This document shows positions 37,527 through 46,259 of a stretch of 64,000 bases of DNA, piece after piece. The notes beneath the pieces were generated by a model, which was given only the letters and a program-made list of their open reading frames with translations, searched no databases and had not been told where the DNA came from. Position numbers and translations under genes: made by a program. Each line of letters opens with the position of its first letter. Within the stretch, counting starts at the first letter, position 1. The stretch comes from CAMLHP01 sp035759745 (lineage in GTDB: Bacteria; Gemmatimonadota; Gemmatimonadetes; Gemmatimonadales; GWC2-71-9), in NCBI GenBank assembly GCA_035759745.1, contig DASTUF010000044.1, positions 1-64,000 of the forward strand. The letters run 5' to 3'.

Positions 37527-38119
37527 TCGCATCGCTGCAGGGCGTGGTGGCCGGACGTGAGGGCGACCAGGTCACCCTCGAGACCGACGGCGGCGTGGGC
37601 TACGCGATCCACCTGCCCACCGCGACCCTGGCACGGCTGCCCGCCACCGGACAGCGGGTGCGGCTGCACACGGAGCTGGTGGTGCGCGAGGACGAGTGGT
37701 CGCTCTACGGCTTCGAGTCGGCGTCGGAGCGGGAAGTATTCCGGCGGCTGCTGGGTGCGGCCGGCGTAGGCCCCCGACTGGCCCTGGCGCTGATTTCGGA
37801 ACTGGGTGCCGAACGTGTGGTTCGCGCCATCCGCGAGCGTGACCTCATCCTGCTCTCCAGCGTGAGCGGCATCGGTCGCAAGAAGGCGGAACGGCTGGCG
37901 CTGGAACTGGCCGATCGCCTGGACGACGTCGCGCTCCCGGCAGCCGCAGCGCCATCGGGCAACGCCGACGCCGTGCGCGCGCTCATGGCGCTGGGCTACA
38001 GCGCGGTGGAGGCGGACGACGCCGTACGCCTGGCCAGTCGCGAAGTCGCATTGGAAGACACCCCCCAACTGATCCGGCGGGCGCTCGCGTCGCTTGCCGT
38101 GGCCCGCACCGGGAGATGA
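37523..38119 (+). CDS. ruvA: Holliday junction DNA helicase subunit RuvA
   Basis: 198 residues. N-terminal OB-fold (MIASLQGVVAGREGDQVTLE). The helix-hairpin-helix pair in domain II includes VSGIGRKKAERLALEL. The C-terminal domain III (VRALMALGYSAVEADDAV) regulates RuvB. RuvA tetramers hold the four-way junction while RuvB drives branch migration. Confidence 0.95.
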   Translation: MIASLQGVVAGREGDQVTLETDGGVGYAIHLPTATLARLPATGQRVRLHTELVVREDEWSLYGFESASEREVFRRLLGAAGVGPRLALALISELGAERVVRAIRERDLILLSSVSGIGRKKAERLALELADRLDDVALPAAAAPSGNADAVRALMALGYSAVEADDAVRLASREVALEDTPQLIRRALASLAVARTGR

Positions 38120-38123
38120 ATCC

Positions 38124-38297
38124 ATGACCGTGCCAGCCGTGACCGCCGAGTGGGTGTGCACTCGATGCGGCGCCATCAACCGGAAGCTGGTGCCCGCCGA
38201 TAGGGACGAAACCGAGGACCGATGCCATCACTGCCGCGCGAAGCACGAGGTCGAGCGCGGCGCCCGGCGGGTGTTCTGGGACGCGGAACTCGACTGA
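38124..38297 (+). CDS. Small zinc-ribbon protein inside the ruv operon
   Basis: 57 residues, from an ATG with GGGAGA ten bases upstream. Two CxxC knuckles, CTRC near residue 12 and CHHC near residue 34, should bind one zinc ion. The tail is acidic (FWDAELD). It lies 4 bp after ruvA and 7 bp before ruvB, so it is co-expressed with the branch-migration machinery. No function is known to me. Confidence 0.75.
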   Translation: MTVPAVTAEWVCTRCGAINRKLVPADRDETEDRCHHCRAKHEVERGARRVFWDAELD

Positions 38298-38304
38298 GGT
38301 CGCG

Positions 38305-39330
38305 ATGGAGCGCATGACGGTCACCACTCCCACCGAGCTGCCCGACGAGCAGCGTGCCGACTCGGCCCTCCGGCCGGCGCAGCTGGACGATTTCGTCGGC
38401 CAGGAGCAGGTGAAGACGTCGCTGCGGATCGCAGTGGACGCCGCCCGCAAGCGGGGTGAACCGCTCGACCATGCGCTCTTCTTCGGCCCGCCCGGCCTGG
38501 GCAAGACCACACTGGCGATGCTGCTTGCGCGGGAGATGGGGGTCCAGATGCGGACCACGTCGGGACCGGTGCTCGAGCGGCCCGGCGACCTCGTCGGCCT
38601 GCTCACCCAGCTGGGTCGGGGCGACATCCTGTTCATCGACGAAATTCACCGTCTCAAGCCGACGCTCGAGGAATTCCTCTATCCGGCGATGGAAGACTTC
38701 CGGGTGGACGTCCGCATCGGCGAGGGCGGAAGCGCCCAGACCATCCCGATGGCGGTGGAGCCTTTCACCCTGATCGGTGCCACCACCCGCTTCGGGCTGC
38801 TCACTCCGCCGATGCGCGCGCGCTTCGGGCTGGTGGAGCGGCTCGGGTTCTACCCGGCCGACGACCTCGCCCGCATCGTCAGCCGAAGCGCCGAGATCCT
38901 CGGCGTGCCAGCCGAGCCGGCCGGTGCATTGGAGATCGCGCGGCGCAGCCGGGGCACGCCCCGCGTCGCCAACCGGCTCCTCCGGCGGGTGCGCGACTAC
39001 GCCGAGGTCCGCGCCGACGGCCGCATCACCACCGAAGTCGCCAACGACGCGCTGAGCCGGCTCAATGTTGATGAATTCGGCCTCGACGACATGGACGCGC
39101 GGATACTCTCCCTCATCATCGAGAAGTTCGAGGGTGGCCCGGTGGGGCTCGGCACCATCGCGGTCGCGGTGGGCGAGGACGCCGGCACCCTGCAGGACGT
39201 CTACGAGCCGTTCCTCATCCAGCAGGGATTCCTCCAGCGCACCCCGCGCGGGCGCATGGCCACGCCGCTGGCGTACCGTCGTTTCGGGCTCACACCTCCC
39301 GCATCCCAGCCGACCCTGCTCGATGAATGA
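38305..39330 (+). CDS. ruvB: Holliday junction DNA helicase subunit RuvB
   Basis: 341 residues, AAA+ motor of branch migration. LDDFVGQEQVK opens the ATPase domain, with Walker A GPPGLGKTT, Walker B LFIDEIH, sensor 1 GATTRFG and arginine finger region MRARFG. The C-terminal winged helix includes GTIAVAVGEDAGTLQDVYEPFL. It overlaps queA by 8 bp. Confidence 0.96.
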   Translation: MERMTVTTPTELPDEQRADSALRPAQLDDFVGQEQVKTSLRIAVDAARKRGEPLDHALFFGPPGLGKTTLAMLLAREMGVQMRTTSGPVLERPGDLVGLLTQLGRGDILFIDEIHRLKPTLEEFLYPAMEDFRVDVRIGEGGSAQTIPMAVEPFTLIGATTRFGLLTPPMRARFGLVERLGFYPADDLARIVSRSAEILGVPAEPAGALEIARRSRGTPRVANRLLRRVRDYAEVRADGRITTEVANDALSRLNVDEFGLDDMDARILSLIIEKFEGGPVGLGTIAVAVGEDAGTLQDVYEPFLIQQGFLQRTPRGRMATPLAYRRFGLTPPASQPTLLDE

Positions 39331-40354
39331 GGCCGCGCCGGCGCGCGGCCTTCGCACGTCGGACTACGACTACCACCTGCCCGCCGACCTGGTGGCCCAG
39401 CATCCCGCCGAGCGCCGGGATGCGAGCCGCCTGCTGGTGGTGAATCGCGCGAGCGGCACCCTCAGCGACGCTCATTTCAGCGACTTCGCCACCATGGTGC
39501 CCGCCGGCGACGTGGTCTGTCTCAACACCACCCGGGTGCGACACGCCCGGCTGCGCGCCACCCGGCCCTCCGGCGCCCCCGCCGAGGTGCTGCTGATCCA
39601 CCCGCTCAGTGACGGGGCGTGGCTCGCGATGGGCCGGCCCGGCAGCGCGCTGCGACCGGGCAAGCGGGTGATGCTTGCACCCGACGCGGCGATCGAAACG
39701 ATGGCGGTGCGTCCTGACGGCGAGCGCGAGGTCCGCTTCGTGGGGATCAGCGCGGAGGAAGCGATCGCCCGCTACGGACTGCTTCCGCTCCCACCCTACA
39801 TCACGCGCGACGCGGATGTTGAGGACGAGGAGCGCTACCAGACGGTCTATGCTGAGCGTGAGGGCAGCGTCGCGGCGCCGACCGCCGGACTGCACTTCAC
39901 ACCCGAAGTGCTTGAGATGCTGCGCACCAACGGTGCGACGATTGCGCCGCTCGATCTCGAGGTTGGGCCCGGCACCTTCAAGCCGGTGGACGAGGATGAC
40001 CCGCGCAACCACCCGATGCACGAAGAGCAGTTCGCCATTCCGGCGGCCACCTCGGCCGCGCTCGCGGAGGCGCGCGCGCGCGGCAACCAGGTGTGGGCGG
40101 TGGGCACCACGGTGGTGCGTGCGCTGGAAGCGGCCGCCCGTGGCGAGCAGCACGCCACCCGGCTGCTGATCATGCCGGGACACCGGTTCCGGTCCGTGGA
40201 TCACCTCGTCACCAACTTCCACCTGCCGCGCAGCACCCTGCTGATGCTGGTGGCGGCATTCGCCGGCTACGACCTGACCATGCGCGCGTACGAGCACGCG
40301 GTCGCCCAGCGCTACCGTTTCTACTCCTACGGCGACGCGATGGTGATCCTGTGA
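39323..40354 (+). CDS. queA: S-adenosylmethionine:tRNA ribosyltransferase-isomerase QueA
   Basis: 343 residues from ATG 39323, inside the end of ruvB. It transfers and isomerises the ribosyl part of SAM onto preQ1 in tRNA to form epoxyqueuosine. Family motifs: YDYHLPADLVAQHP, VCLNTTRVRHARL, SVAAPTAGLHFTPE, DLEVGPGTFKPV and LVTNFHLPRSTLLMLVAAFAG. It is directly coupled to tgt (GTGA overlap), the enzyme that acts just before it in queuosine synthesis. Confidence 0.95.
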   Translation: MNEAAPARGLRTSDYDYHLPADLVAQHPAERRDASRLLVVNRASGTLSDAHFSDFATMVPAGDVVCLNTTRVRHARLRATRPSGAPAEVLLIHPLSDGAWLAMGRPGSALRPGKRVMLAPDAAIETMAVRPDGEREVRFVGISAEEAIARYGLLPLPPYITRDADVEDEERYQTVYAEREGSVAAPTAGLHFTPEVLEMLRTNGATIAPLDLEVGPGTFKPVDEDDPRNHPMHEEQFAIPAATSAALAEARARGNQVWAVGTTVVRALEAAARGEQHATRLLIMPGHRFRSVDHLVTNFHLPRSTLLMLVAAFAGYDLTMRAYEHAVAQRYRFYSYGDAMVIL

Positions 40355-41487
40355 CGGCGGGCTTCGAATTGGAGGCCACCGTTGGTGCGGCGCGCGCGGG
40401 CACGCTGGTGGTCCCCCGTGGCGCGGTCCGGACGCCCTGCTTCATGCCGGTCGGCACTCTCGGCGCGGTGCGCGGCTTGTCGGCCGATGAGGTGCGCCGT
40501 TCCGGCGCCCAGATCGTGCTCGGCAACACCTACCACCTGCACCTGCGTCCGGGCGAGAACGTGGTGCGCGCGATGGGCGGCCTCGCGCGCTTCACCGGAT
40601 GGAATGGCCCCACCCTCACCGACTCGGGCGGATTCCAGGTCTTCTCGCTGGAAACGCTCCGCACCATCGAAGAGGACGGCGTCGAGTTTCGCAGCCATGT
40701 GGACGGTTCGCTCCGCCACCTCACGCCCGAACGCTCGATCGAGATCCAGCGCGCGCTGGGCGCCGACATAGCGATGCAGTTCGACCATGTGGTCCCGGGG
40801 CAGGCCAGCCACGATCTCGCCCGGCTCGGCATGGAGCGAAGCCTGCGGTGGCTGACTCGCGCCGCGGACCACGCGGCCCAACTGGAGCAGGAACAGCCGG
40901 TGCCCCAGGTGCTCTGGCCCATCATCCAGGGCGGCACCCACGCAGATCTTCGCCGGGCTTCACTGGCCGGCATCCTCGACCGGGGCGACTGGACCGGCAT
41001 TGCCATCGGGGGGCTCTCGGTAGGCGAGCCCAAGCCGGTGATGCACCGGGTGCTGGAGGAGCTGGAACCGGCGCTGCCGAGTGAACGGCCCCGTTATCTT
41101 ATGGGGGTAGGATTTCCCGAGGATCTAGTCGAGGGAATCGCCCGCGGCGTTGACCTGTTCGACTGCGTAGCGCCCACCCGCAACGGCCGCCACGGCACTG
41201 CCTGGACCTCGGCCGGCCGGGTGAACGTGAAGGCGCAGGTCAACCGGCTGTCGGATGCGCCGCTCGATCCCGAGTGCGACTGCGACACCTGCCGCACTAC
41301 GTCGAGGGCGTTCCTGCGACACCTGTTCGTGGTGGGTGAGATCCTGGGCCTGCGGCTGGTGTCGCTGCACAACATCCACTTCCTCGTCCGGCTGGCGGAC
41401 GAGGCGCGCGGGCACATCCTGCGTGGCACGTTCGACGGCTGGCGCCGGGACTGGCTCGAGCGCCACCACCAACGAGGAATGCCGTGA
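40351..41487 (+). CDS. tgt: tRNA-guanine transglycosylase
   Basis: 378 residues from a GTG overlapping the queA stop. It swaps guanine-34 of GUN anticodons for preQ1. Catalytic aspartates lie in LTDSGGFQVFSL and DLFDCVAPTRNGRHG; the substrate pocket includes GGLSVGEPKPVM. The zinc site is CDCDTC plus a later His in SLHNIHF. Canonical queA-tgt-yajC order. Confidence 0.96.
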   Translation: MTAGFELEATVGAARAGTLVVPRGAVRTPCFMPVGTLGAVRGLSADEVRRSGAQIVLGNTYHLHLRPGENVVRAMGGLARFTGWNGPTLTDSGGFQVFSLETLRTIEEDGVEFRSHVDGSLRHLTPERSIEIQRALGADIAMQFDHVVPGQASHDLARLGMERSLRWLTRAADHAAQLEQEQPVPQVLWPIIQGGTHADLRRASLAGILDRGDWTGIAIGGLSVGEPKPVMHRVLEELEPALPSERPRYLMGVGFPEDLVEGIARGVDLFDCVAPTRNGRHGTAWTSAGRVNVKAQVNRLSDAPLDPECDCDTCRTTSRAFLRHLFVVGEILGLRLVSLHNIHFLVRLADEARGHILRGTFDGWRRDWLERHHQRGMP

Positions 41488-41831
41488 GTCTTTCCCTCAT
41501 CGCTGTGCTGCAGCAGTCCACCCCGGGCGGCGGCATGGGCATCCTGGCTTTTCAGGTGCTCGCCATCGGCCTGGTGTTCTACTTCCTGATCCTTCGCCCC
41601 CAGGGGCGGGCCCGGAAGGCCCACGCCGCGCTGCTCGCCGGACTCAAGAGGAACGACGATGTCATGACCGCCGGCGGCATCATCGGGAAGGTCAAGGACA
41701 TCAAGGAAGTGGAAAGCAACGGCGTGAAGGAGAGCCGGGTCACCATCGAGAGCGGCGGCACCACGCTGATCGTCGAGCGGTCCCGGATCGTGCGGGTGGG
41801 CGGAAGCACCCCGGTGGGTGGGCAGGGCTGA
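41484..41831 (+). CDS. yajC: Preprotein translocase subunit YajC
   Basis: 115 residues from GTG 41484. One membrane helix (GILAFQVLAIGLVFYFLIL) is followed by RPQ and the conserved cytoplasmic domain (LKRNDDVMTAGGIIGKVKDI). It is an accessory subunit of the SecDF-YajC complex. secD/secF are not adjacent here; def follows with a TGATG overlap. Confidence 0.92.
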   Translation: MSLSLIAVLQQSTPGGGMGILAFQVLAIGLVFYFLILRPQGRARKAHAALLAGLKRNDDVMTAGGIIGKVKDIKEVESNGVKESRVTIESGGTTLIVERSRIVRVGGSTPVGGQG

Positions 41832-42367
41832 TGGCACTGCGGCCGCTGCACATCCTGGGCTCGCCCGCGCTGCGGGCGGAGAGCGCCCCGGTGGACGCGG
41901 TGGACGATGACGTGCGCCAGCTGGTGGAGGACATGTTCCAGACCATGGACGCGTCGAGGGGCGTGGGCCTGGCCGCCAACCAGATCGGCGTGACCCAGCG
42001 GGTGGCGGTGATCGATGCCGAGGGCCAGCGCTTCGCGATGATCAATCCGCGGCTGGTCGAGGTCGAGGGCAAGGCCACCGCCGAGGAAGGATGCCTCTCG
42101 ATCCCCGACGTCTTCGCCGATGTCACCCGCCCCGAGCGGGTGGTGCTCGAAGCGCTCGACGCCGAAGGCAGGCCGTTCCGGCTGGAGGCCGGCGGGCTCA
42201 TTGCCCGCGCGGTCCAGCACGAGATCGATCACCTCGACGGAATCCTCTTCCTCGACCACCTCGGCCCGGTCAAGCGCAAGATGTTGTTCTCGCGCTGGAA
42301 GAAGGAGCACAAGGATGACGCGACCTGGCTCAAGGAGGTGACGGCCGAGCCATCGGCCAGCGACTGA
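41831..42367 (+). CDS. def: Peptide deformylase
   Basis: 178 residues. It removes the formyl group from nascent N-terminal methionine. All three family motifs are present: GVGLAANQIG, EEGCLS (metal Cys) and QHEIDHLDG (metal His pair and catalytic Glu). The start overlaps the yajC stop and the stop overlaps the fmt start, the usual def-fmt pairing. Confidence 0.96.
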   Translation: MALRPLHILGSPALRAESAPVDAVDDDVRQLVEDMFQTMDASRGVGLAANQIGVTQRVAVIDAEGQRFAMINPRLVEVEGKATAEEGCLSIPDVFADVTRPERVVLEALDAEGRPFRLEAGGLIARAVQHEIDHLDGILFLDHLGPVKRKMLFSRWKKEHKDDATWLKEVTAEPSASD

Positions 42368-43296
42368 TGCGGATCGTGTTCTTCGGGACGCCGGCCTTCG
42401 CCGCGTCCTCGCTTACCGCCCTGCTCGAGGCGGGGCAGCATGTCACCGGCGTCGTCTCCCAGCCTGACCGGCCCCAGGGCCGCTCCCGCTCGAACCTCGT
42501 GCCGCCTCCGGTGAAGCTGGTTGCCGAAGAGGCCGGACTCCCGCTGCTGCAGCCGGAGCGCCCCAGCGGCGATGTGTTCCTCGCTGCCCTGCGCCGCTTC
42601 GAGGCCGATCTCGGAGTGGTGGTGGCCTACGGGCACCTGCTGCGGCCCGAAGTGCTCGCGGTGCCTCGCCTCGGCATGCTCAACGTGCATGCATCGCTGC
42701 TGCCGCTGCTGCGCGGGGCTGCGCCGATTCCGTGGGCCATCGCCCAGGGCGAACGCGAGACCGGCATCAGCATCATGCAGATGGAGAAGGGACTCGACAG
42801 CGGGCCGGTGTACCTGCGGGTGGAGACGCCCATCGGTCCGACGGAGACCGGCGGCGAACTGACGACCCGGCTGGCGGCGCTGGGCGCACACGCGCTGCTC
42901 GAAGTGCTGGCGCGCATGGAAGGCGGCGGGTCGGTCCAGGCGGAGCCGCAGCACCACGAGGCCGCCACCGTCGCGCCCAAGCTCACCCGCGAAACGGCGC
43001 GGGTGAACTGGGCCGCGCCGGCGGAAGAGATTGCACGACGCATCCGCGCCTTCGATCCGGTGCCTGGCGCGTGGACCACGCTCGGCGGCAACACAGTGAA
43101 GGTGTTCGGCGCCCGCACCGCAGCCGGCAGCGGCGTGCCCGGAGCGGTGCTCCAGGCGGGTGACGAGTTGCTGGTGGCCGCCGGTGACGAGCGGGCGGTG
43201 ACGATCAGCGAGGTGCAACCGGCGGGCAAGCGTCGCATTCCAGCCGGCGACTGGGTGCGAGGTCGCGGCATCGCCGCAGGCCAGCGGCTGGAATGA
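42367..43296 (+). CDS. fmt: Methionyl-tRNA formyltransferase
   Basis: 309 residues. It formylates initiator Met-tRNA. The N-terminal formyltransferase domain has FFGTPAFAASSL, the catalytic Asn-His in LNVHASLLPLLRGAAPI, and Asp in GLDSGPV. The C-terminal beta-barrel binds tRNA. Encoded between def and the thiamine genes with single-base or 4-bp overlaps. Confidence 0.95.
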   Translation: MRIVFFGTPAFAASSLTALLEAGQHVTGVVSQPDRPQGRSRSNLVPPPVKLVAEEAGLPLLQPERPSGDVFLAALRRFEADLGVVVAYGHLLRPEVLAVPRLGMLNVHASLLPLLRGAAPIPWAIAQGERETGISIMQMEKGLDSGPVYLRVETPIGPTETGGELTTRLAALGAHALLEVLARMEGGGSVQAEPQHHEAATVAPKLTRETARVNWAAPAEEIARRIRAFDPVPGAWTTLGGNTVKVFGARTAAGSGVPGAVLQAGDELLVAAGDERAVTISEVQPAGKRRIPAGDWVRGRGIAAGQRLE

Positions 43297-43916
43297 GGCC
43301 GCTCCCCCGGCTGCACGCGATCACCGATCCGTCGGTGCTCGCGCTCGATGACCTCGGCATCCGCGCCGCGGCGATCGCGGCAGCGGGAGCATCGGTGGCA
43401 CTGCACGCCCGCGACCGGCAGGCGGGAGGAGCCCGGCTCGCGGCCCTGGCCGCACGCCTGGTCTCGCTGGCCTGGCCACCCGAGGCAAGCGTGATCGTCG
43501 CCGGGCGCCCCGATGTAGCGCTCGCCGTGGGAGCGCAGGGCGTGCAGCTTGCTGCGGGCGAGCTCGCGCCGGCGGATGCGAGGAAGGTGCTGCCGCTTGG
43601 CTGGATCGGGCGCTCGGTGCACTCGGCCGACGAGGCCGCCCGTGCCGCCCACGAAGGCGCAGACTATGTGCTCGCGGGAAATGTGTTCGAGACGGCCTCG
43701 CATCCCGGTCGTCCCGCCGCGGGCCTGGAGTTGATCGCCGCCGCCGCGCGCACCGGCCTTCCGGTGATCGCCATCGGCGGCATTACCGCCGCCAACGCGG
43801 CGGCGGCGCGAGATGCTGGTGCCTGGGGTGTAGCCGCGATCCGGGCGCTGTGGCATGTGGAGGATTCCGCGGCGGCAACATTGGCTCTGCTTGAGCCCTG
43901 GATGGAGGACGTATGA
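43293..43916 (+). CDS. TenI/ThiE-superfamily protein, probably thiazole tautomerase
   Basis: 207 residues, TIM barrel. The phosphate-binding end reads VIAIGGITAANA, as in ThiE/TenI. True thiamine-phosphate synthases have a VNDR motif, where this protein has VAGRPD, and GVHLGQ is GVQLAA here. The loop GNVFETASHPGR is nearer to TenI (VFET) than to ThiE. TenI aromatises the thiazole made by ThiG, and thiS and thiG follow at once, which fits. The TenI catalytic His beside VFET appears to be Asn here, so activity is uncertain. Confidence 0.7.
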   Translation: MRPLPRLHAITDPSVLALDDLGIRAAAIAAAGASVALHARDRQAGGARLAALAARLVSLAWPPEASVIVAGRPDVALAVGAQGVQLAAGELAPADARKVLPLGWIGRSVHSADEAARAAHEGADYVLAGNVFETASHPGRPAAGLELIAAAARTGLPVIAIGGITAANAAAARDAGAWGVAAIRALWHVEDSAAATLALLEPWMEDV

Positions 43917-44122
43917 CGGAAGTTGTCGTAACCCTGAACGGCGAGGAGGCCACAATCCCGGGTCCCGCCTCGCTGGCGGCGCTGCTCGAGCACCTTGGTC
44001 TCGACCCGCGCGCGGTGGCGATCGAGCATAATCGCGAGATCGTGCGCCGCGCGCAGCTGGCGTCAACGCCGGTGGCAGCGGGCGACACGATCGAGGTGGT
44101 GCACTTCGTGGGCGGTGGGTGA
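43913..44122 (+). CDS. thiS: Sulfur carrier protein ThiS
   Basis: 69 residues with a ubiquitin-like beta-grasp and the required C-terminal Gly-Gly (HFVGGG). The C-terminus is adenylated and thiocarboxylated to deliver sulfur for the thiamine thiazole ring. ATGA overlap with the TenI-like gene; thiG starts 4 bp later. Confidence 0.93.
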   Translation: MTEVVVTLNGEEATIPGPASLAALLEHLGLDPRAVAIEHNREIVRRAQLASTPVAAGDTIEVVHFVGGG

Positions 44123-44126
44123 GGCC

Positions 44127-44906
44127 ATGGACATCGACACTCCCTTTGAAATCGGGGGCCGGCAGTTTCGCTCCCGCTTGATGGTGGGCACCGGCAAGTA
44201 TGCCGGCAATCAGCAGATGGTGGATGCGATTACCGCTTCCGGCGCCGAGATAGTGACGGTGGCGGTGCGGAGGGTGGACCTCGATCGCAGCAGGGAGGAA
44301 AGCGTCCTCCACCACCTCTCAGCCGATCACTTCTTCCTCCTCGCCAACACCGCCGGGTGCTACACCGCCGATGAGGCGGTGCGGTACGCACGGCTGGGGC
44401 GCGAGGCGGGATTCAACGAGTTCGTGAAGCTGGAAGTGATCGGTGACAAGGAGACGTTGCTTCCCGACGTGGCCGGATTGCTCGAAGCGACGCGCATCCT
44501 GGTGGCCGAGGGTTTCACCGTGCTGGCCTACACCAACGACGATCTCATCACCGCGCTCCGGCTGGAAGAGGCCGGTGCGGCCGCGGTCATGCCGCTGGCT
44601 TCGCCCATCGGGAGCGGCCTCGGGATGCTCAATCCCTATTCGATCCGCACCATCAAGTCCCGGCTGTCGGTGCCGGTGGTGGTGGATGCCGGAGTTGGCA
44701 CCGCGTCGGATGCGTGCATCGTGATGGAGCAGGGCGTGGACGGGATACTCATGAACACCGCGCTGGCAGCGGCAGAGGAGCCGGTGGCCATGGCCCATGC
44801 GATGAAGCTCGCCACCGAGGCCGGACGCGCCGCCTATCTCGCCGGGCGCATGCCCCGGCGCGAAGTGGCAGTACCATCGAGCCCCGAGCTCGGTATGCTG
44901 GCCTGA
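44127..44906 (+). CDS. thiG: Thiazole synthase ThiG
   Basis: 259 residues. It condenses 1-deoxyxylulose 5-phosphate, a glycine-derived imine and ThiS thiocarboxylate into the thiazole of thiamine. FRSRLMVGTGKY opens the barrel; the Schiff-base lysine lies in EFVKLEVIGD; phosphate binding is by VVVDAGVGTASDA and MNTALAAAEEPV. No TPP riboswitch is seen because the gene sits inside the operon. Confidence 0.94.
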   Translation: MDIDTPFEIGGRQFRSRLMVGTGKYAGNQQMVDAITASGAEIVTVAVRRVDLDRSREESVLHHLSADHFFLLANTAGCYTADEAVRYARLGREAGFNEFVKLEVIGDKETLLPDVAGLLEATRILVAEGFTVLAYTNDDLITALRLEEAGAAAVMPLASPIGSGLGMLNPYSIRTIKSRLSVPVVVDAGVGTASDACIVMEQGVDGILMNTALAAAEEPVAMAHAMKLATEAGRAAYLAGRMPRREVAVPSSPELGMLA

Positions 44907-44926
44907 CGCTTCCGGCCCACCCGACG

Positions 44927-46252
44927 ATGGCCCGCCGCAAGTCCGTTCCCGGCATGGCTCCGCGCCGTGCCGCGCTGAAGGCGCTCACCCAGGTGCGCGA
45001 CGGCCGGCCATTCGATGCCGCGCTCACCGCGGCGGTGCCCCGTCTCGCCGACCCCGATCGCCGGCTGGTGCACGAACTCGCCGCCGGCGTCCTGCGCCAC
45101 CAGAGCGAACTCGATGCGGTGCTGTCGCCGCTGGTTCCGCGCGGATGGAAGGCGGTCGCACCGGCGCTGCAGGACGTGCTGAGGATTGGTGCGTTTCAGC
45201 TGACCCGGCTCGATCGCGTGCCGGCGCACGCGGCGGTGAGCACCACCGTCGAGCTGGCGCGCGAAGCGTCAGGCGCCCGCGCCAGCGGCTTCGTCAACGC
45301 CGTGCTGCGCAAGGTGAGCAACGGGCCGGGGCTTTTCGCCGATACCGAGCCGGCACCCATCGATGCCACAAGCGCCGCGGACCTCGCCGCGCGGCACTCC
45401 CATCCCGAGTGGCTGGTGGCCCGCTGGCTGGATCGCTTCGGCGCCGACGACACCGCGCGGCTGCTGGCGTGGAACAACCGGGTGCCGACGTTGGTGCTGC
45501 AGCCGGCCCGGCAGGATGTCGAAGCGCTGGAGCAGCGCTGGCGCGAGGCCGGAGTGAAAGTGTCGCCGGCGCCTTTCGGGGCCGGGCTGGTCACCGATCG
45601 CAGCCGGCCCGATGAGCTGCCCGGCTTCGTCGAAGGCGCGTTCTACGTGCAGGACCCCGCCCAGGCGCTCGTGGCCTGGTTTGCCGACTTCACGCCCGGT
45701 ACGACGGTGCTCGATCTCTGCGCGGCGCCCGGCGGCAAGGCGCTGGCGCTGGGACGGAGCGCGGGGATGCTGGCTGCGCTCGAGCGTCACCCGCGCCGAG
45801 CCGAGCGCCTCGCCGATAACCTCAGGCGTGCGGGCAGCGGGCGAGAGCATGCCGTCATCGGCGACGCCCTTGCTGCGCCCTTCCGCGCCCAGGATGCGGT
45901 CCTGCTGGATGCACCCTGCCTTGGGACCGGCACCTTCGCCCGCCACCCCGACGCGCGCTGGCGCGTGTCCGAGGAAGCCCTGAAGGAGCTGGCAGCTCGG
46001 CAGGCACAGCTGCTCGACGCCGCCGCCGAGCTCGTGTCCCCCGGAGGGTTGTTAGTTTACGCCACGTGCTCCCTCGAACCGGAAGAGAATCAGGCCCAGG
46101 TGGCCGCGTTCCTGAAGCGGCATGGCGCCTTCCGTCGCGAACCGTCGGATGTGCCACCGACGCTGCTCAGTCCGGATGGCGACCTGGTGCTCCTGCCCCA
46201 GCGGCATGGCACCGACGGCGGGTTTGCCGCCCGGCTCCGCCGCCAGGGCTGA
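44927..46252 (+). CDS. rsmB: 16S rRNA (cytosine-967-C5) methyltransferase RsmB
   Basis: 441 residues. The N-terminal NusB-like domain (residues about 10-140, AALKALTQVRDGRPFDAAL) binds RNA. The C-terminal Rossmann domain has SAM motif VLDLCAAPGGKALALG. The two catalytic cysteines lie in DAPCLGTGTF and YATCSLEPEEN. Placed after the thi genes and before the PASTA gene. The frame is open upstream to 44714, but MARRKSVPG at 44927 is the natural start. Confidence 0.93.
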   Translation: MARRKSVPGMAPRRAALKALTQVRDGRPFDAALTAAVPRLADPDRRLVHELAAGVLRHQSELDAVLSPLVPRGWKAVAPALQDVLRIGAFQLTRLDRVPAHAAVSTTVELAREASGARASGFVNAVLRKVSNGPGLFADTEPAPIDATSAADLAARHSHPEWLVARWLDRFGADDTARLLAWNNRVPTLVLQPARQDVEALEQRWREAGVKVSPAPFGAGLVTDRSRPDELPGFVEGAFYVQDPAQALVAWFADFTPGTTVLDLCAAPGGKALALGRSAGMLAALERHPRRAERLADNLRRAGSGREHAVIGDALAAPFRAQDAVLLDAPCLGTGTFARHPDARWRVSEEALKELAARQAQLLDAAAELVSPGGLLVYATCSLEPEENQAQVAAFLKRHGAFRREPSDVPPTLLSPDGDLVLLPQRHGTDGGFAARLRRQG

Positions 46253-46259
46253 GGCTGCA

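Noticed and set aside
43293..44906. TPP riboswitch for the thi genes
   Set aside because: The genes are coupled by 4-bp overlaps inside a longer operon, leaving no leader; no THI-box-like sequence was seen.
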